NCBI GenBank assembly: GCA_024403005.1
Contig: JAKSSQ010000011.1
Location: forward strand, 1 to 16,848
Direction of reading: 5' to 3'
Length of the DNA: 16,848 nucleotides
Origin: Clostridia bacterium
Lineage (GTDB): Bacteria; Bacillota; Clostridia; Peptostreptococcales; Anaerovoracaceae
This document shows positions 15,108 to 16,848 of the stretch, in pieces (the first letter of the stretch is position 1; each line of letters starts with the position of its first letter). The position numbers and the translations under genes are program-made. The notes under the pieces are model-generated. The model ran no database searches and was not told where the DNA came from. It was given only the letters and a program-made list of their open reading frames with translations.

Positions 15108-16748
15108 TTATTTGTTCCATTCAGCTTCGAACAGCTCTTTTGTAACAGCGGGAACTATTTCCAGCATGCTCTTCTTTAAAGATCTTTCTGTCCACTGGTG
15201 ATATTCCTTTGTGAGAGGTCCGTAAAGGATGAACGGAATGTTATTGGCTTCAATAGTTTCGAAATCCAGGCTGTAAAGGTCTCCGTAAGCAGGTGTGTTC
15301 TTGGAGAACTTGCTGTAGTCGAAAGGCTTGCCCATAGCTGTGTAGCTTCCGTCGGAAATGCCCATGAAGAAGTGTTCGTTGTACATTTCCACACCGTACT
15401 TAGCGGATGCCTTTTCTACGATTTCGTAAGCTTCCAGAGCTGCGTTTTCGTGGCCGGGAATTACGTCGCTGTTTACAGGGGGATAATAAGGAGGAGCGAA
15501 TCCGAGCAGTACTGTGGGCTGCTTAAGATCTGCGTAGTCCATTACCTTTGCCATAATCTTTAATGTAGCGTCGGGGAAATTAATTGTGCCCGCATTGATT
15601 TCCTTTGAAATGTCTGCATACAGAGCATAGTAGTACTTATTGAAAGCTTCTTCGTTTTCTGCCTTCAGCTTATTGCACAGTTCTTCGAATGTGTAAACTT
15701 CGGGGCTGTAAGTAATCTTTTCCTTGTCTGCGGACTTGTCCAGCTTCTTGTAAGCCTGGTAGGTTGCGTTGATGCGTTCAACGTTTTCGTCCAGAGCCTG
15801 CTTAGAGATTTCTCTGAGCTTTGTAATAACTTCTTCCGGAGTCTTTTCGAAGCAGAGCAGTGTAAAGTATCCGCTTGCTCTGAGAGGAATTGTAACGTCG
15901 TACTGTTCCTTCATGTCTCTGAACTTCTGCCATGTGGGCGGGCATGCAGCTTCGCCGTCGTAGGAATCGGAGAAATCCAGGCAGTTGTTAGTCTTGGAAT
16001 AGATATCTGCCAGAATTCCGATGGGGGAAAGTCCGTTGAAGCAGTGTCCAACGTGTGCTGTAATACCCTGAACCATAACAACAGGCATCATCTTGCCAAC
16101 TGTACCTCTGGACAGAGACTGCTTGCCGTTTGTAAGGTTGGAAGGTTCGGGAATAACCATGAGCTTAATGTCCAGCTCGTATTTTTCAATTAAGTGGCGG
16201 AGAATCTTTGCGCCTTCTCTCATGCCAACGGAGAAAGATTCTTCGTCGGGTACGGGCATATAAAGGTAGCTGCCGGGCAATGTGCCTTCTTCTGCCTGCT
16301 TAGCATAGTCTTCGAAGAGTGCCAGATGGATTGCAAGGCCGCCCTTCATGTCGCCTACGCCTCTGCCCCAGAGCCATTCGCCGCTTTCCATGTCAGCTCT
16401 GGCTTCTGCGTCCAGGTCTTTCTTAGCCAGCTCTGCATCGAGCATGGGGCCCATTTCGAAAGCCATTCTGTTAAGAGTTCCGTAGTTGTCTGTACCTACT
16501 ACATCGTAGTGGCCGGAAGTAATTACGGTCTTCTTTGTGTTGCCGAGAATGAGAGCCCAGGGAATTGTTCTGTTATATGTATCTCCGGGGATTACAAACT
16601 GGCCTGTGAGTTCGGGGTGCTTCTGGAAATAAGGCATCTTCTTGAAGAAATCAGCAAACCAGTCTCCTGCCTTATATTCAGTATTGGTGCAGCTTACTGT
16701 ATCCAGTGCTACGAGTTCCTTTAAATATCTGTAAATTCTATCCTGCAT
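15108..16748 (-). CDS. RocB-like M20 family metallopeptidase/deacylase
   Basis: A 546-residue cytosolic zinc hydrolase of the M20 family, in the long RocB-like branch (arginine utilisation protein RocB of Bacillus is similar in size). Members remove acyl groups or cleave small peptides. Motifs: His80 and Asp82 in S-G-H-Y-D-V-V, bridging Asp133 in R-G-V-G-D-M-K-G-G, Glu169-Glu170 in P-V-P-D-E-E as general base and ligand, and Glu201 in I-P-E-P-S-N. The dimerisation-domain histidine is in I-T-A-H-V-G-H near 229-235. The late G-I-S-D-G-S-Y motif resembles the RocB hallmark I-S-D-x-S-Y. The start at 16748 is chosen over the longer frame from 16808 because AGGAGG lies 8 nt upstream and the extra 20 residues would overlap the promoter and leader. 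It is the first gene of the operon. The substrate is unknown; its link to a sugar pathway is unclear. Confidence 0.88.
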   Translation of the reverse strand: MQDRIYRYLKELVALDTVSCTNTEYKAGDWFADFFKKMPYFQKHPELTGQFVIPGDTYNRTIPWALILGNTKKTVITSGHYDVVGTDNYGTLNRMAFEMGPMLDAELAKKDLDAEARADMESGEWLWGRGVGDMKGGLAIHLALFEDYAKQAEEGTLPGSYLYMPVPDEESFSVGMREGAKILRHLIEKYELDIKLMVIPEPSNLTNGKQSLSRGTVGKMMPVVMVQGITAHVGHCFNGLSPIGILADIYSKTNNCLDFSDSYDGEAACPPTWQKFRDMKEQYDVTIPLRASGYFTLLCFEKTPEEVITKLREISKQALDENVERINATYQAYKKLDKSADKEKITYSPEVYTFEELCNKLKAENEEAFNKYYYALYADISKEINAGTINFPDATLKIMAKVMDYADLKQPTVLLGFAPPYYPPVNSDVIPGHENAALEAYEIVEKASAKYGVEMYNEHFFMGISDGSYTAMGKPFDYSKFSKNTPAYGDLYSLDFETIEANNIPFILYGPLTKEYHQWTERSLKKSMLEIVPAVTKELFEAEWNK

Positions 16749-16756
16749 ATTCCTTT

Positions 16757-16762
16757 CCTCCT
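16757..16762 (-). promoter_or_regulatory. Ribosome binding site that fixes the M20 hydrolase start
   Basis: On the - strand a perfect AGGAGG is 8 nt before ATG 16748. It rules out the longer reading that begins at 16808. Confidence 0.85.
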
Positions 16763-16798
16763 CAAAAGTTTTCTGCAAATCAACAATTACACAAGTTA

Positions 16799-16828
16799 AT
16801 AATATCACAATTAAGCTGCATGAACCAA
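16799..16828 (-). promoter_or_regulatory. Predicted promoter of the six-gene operon
   Basis: On the - strand, TTGGTT (16823-16828) and TATTAT (16799-16804) are 18 bp apart, and the -10 box is preceded by TGA, giving an extended -10. Transcription would start near 16792, leaving a leader of about 45 nt. The -35 matches only 3 of 6 positions, which the extended -10 could offset. Confidence 0.55.
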
Positions 16829-16848
16829 TAAAATAGCGCTGAAGCCAA

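Noticed and set aside
16749..16808. 20-residue N-terminal extension of the M20 hydrolase
   Set aside because: It overlaps the leader and reaches the promoter -10 region, and the internal ATG at 16748 has a perfect ribosome binding site and a family-like N-terminus.

Overview
This window looks like chromosomal DNA from an anaerobic, low-to-moderate-GC Gram-positive bacterium of the Clostridia type. The basis is strong AGGAGG-type ribosome binding sites, a lipobox-anchored solute-binding lipoprotein, a Firmicutes-style DinB (D-M-N-S-F-F-A-S-V-E), a RocB-like M20 hydrolase and an AtoE short-chain fatty acid transporter. The genus cannot be named from sequence reading alone. Eleven protein-coding genes fill almost all of it. 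I see no tRNA, rRNA, insertion sequence, prophage gene or CRISPR array.

Region 1 (1-1570, + strand): a 311-bp AT-rich leader with a good promoter, then a DUF819-family membrane protein closed by a terminator. Region 2 (about 1675-7670, - strand): a replication/repair operon, dnaE then dinB, followed by a lone NMT1/SsuA-like solute-binding lipoprotein whose start codon lies inside the end of dinB. A bidirectional terminator closes it. Region 3 (7612-9403): the divergent intergenic region, then atoE on the + strand with a long leader, strong codon bias and a UUCG-loop terminator. Region 4 (9433-16848, - strand): a tightly packed six-gene operon read right to left: RocB-like M20 hydrolase, MTA/SAH-deaminase-type amidohydrolase, class II (FBA/KbaY-type) aldolase, PfkB sugar kinase, a divergent TASHLP-type phosphohexomutase, and a TauE/SafE-like permease. 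It has a plausible extended -10 promoter at the far right and an 11-bp perfect-stem terminator at the left.

The six-gene operon is the most interesting part. Intergenic gaps of 1-17 bp suggest one transcript. Its contents (deacylase/peptidase, purine-type deaminase, kinase, aldolase, sugar-phosphate mutase, exporter) do not match an operon I recognise. A reasonable but unproven reading is catabolism or salvage of a nucleoside-derived or other unusual sugar: deamination, phosphorylation, then aldol cleavage to triose phosphate. No nucleoside phosphorylase or sugar isomerase is present to complete such a route. The neighbouring atoE and DUF819 genes fit an organism that moves organic acids across the membrane, and are consistent with a fermentative life style.
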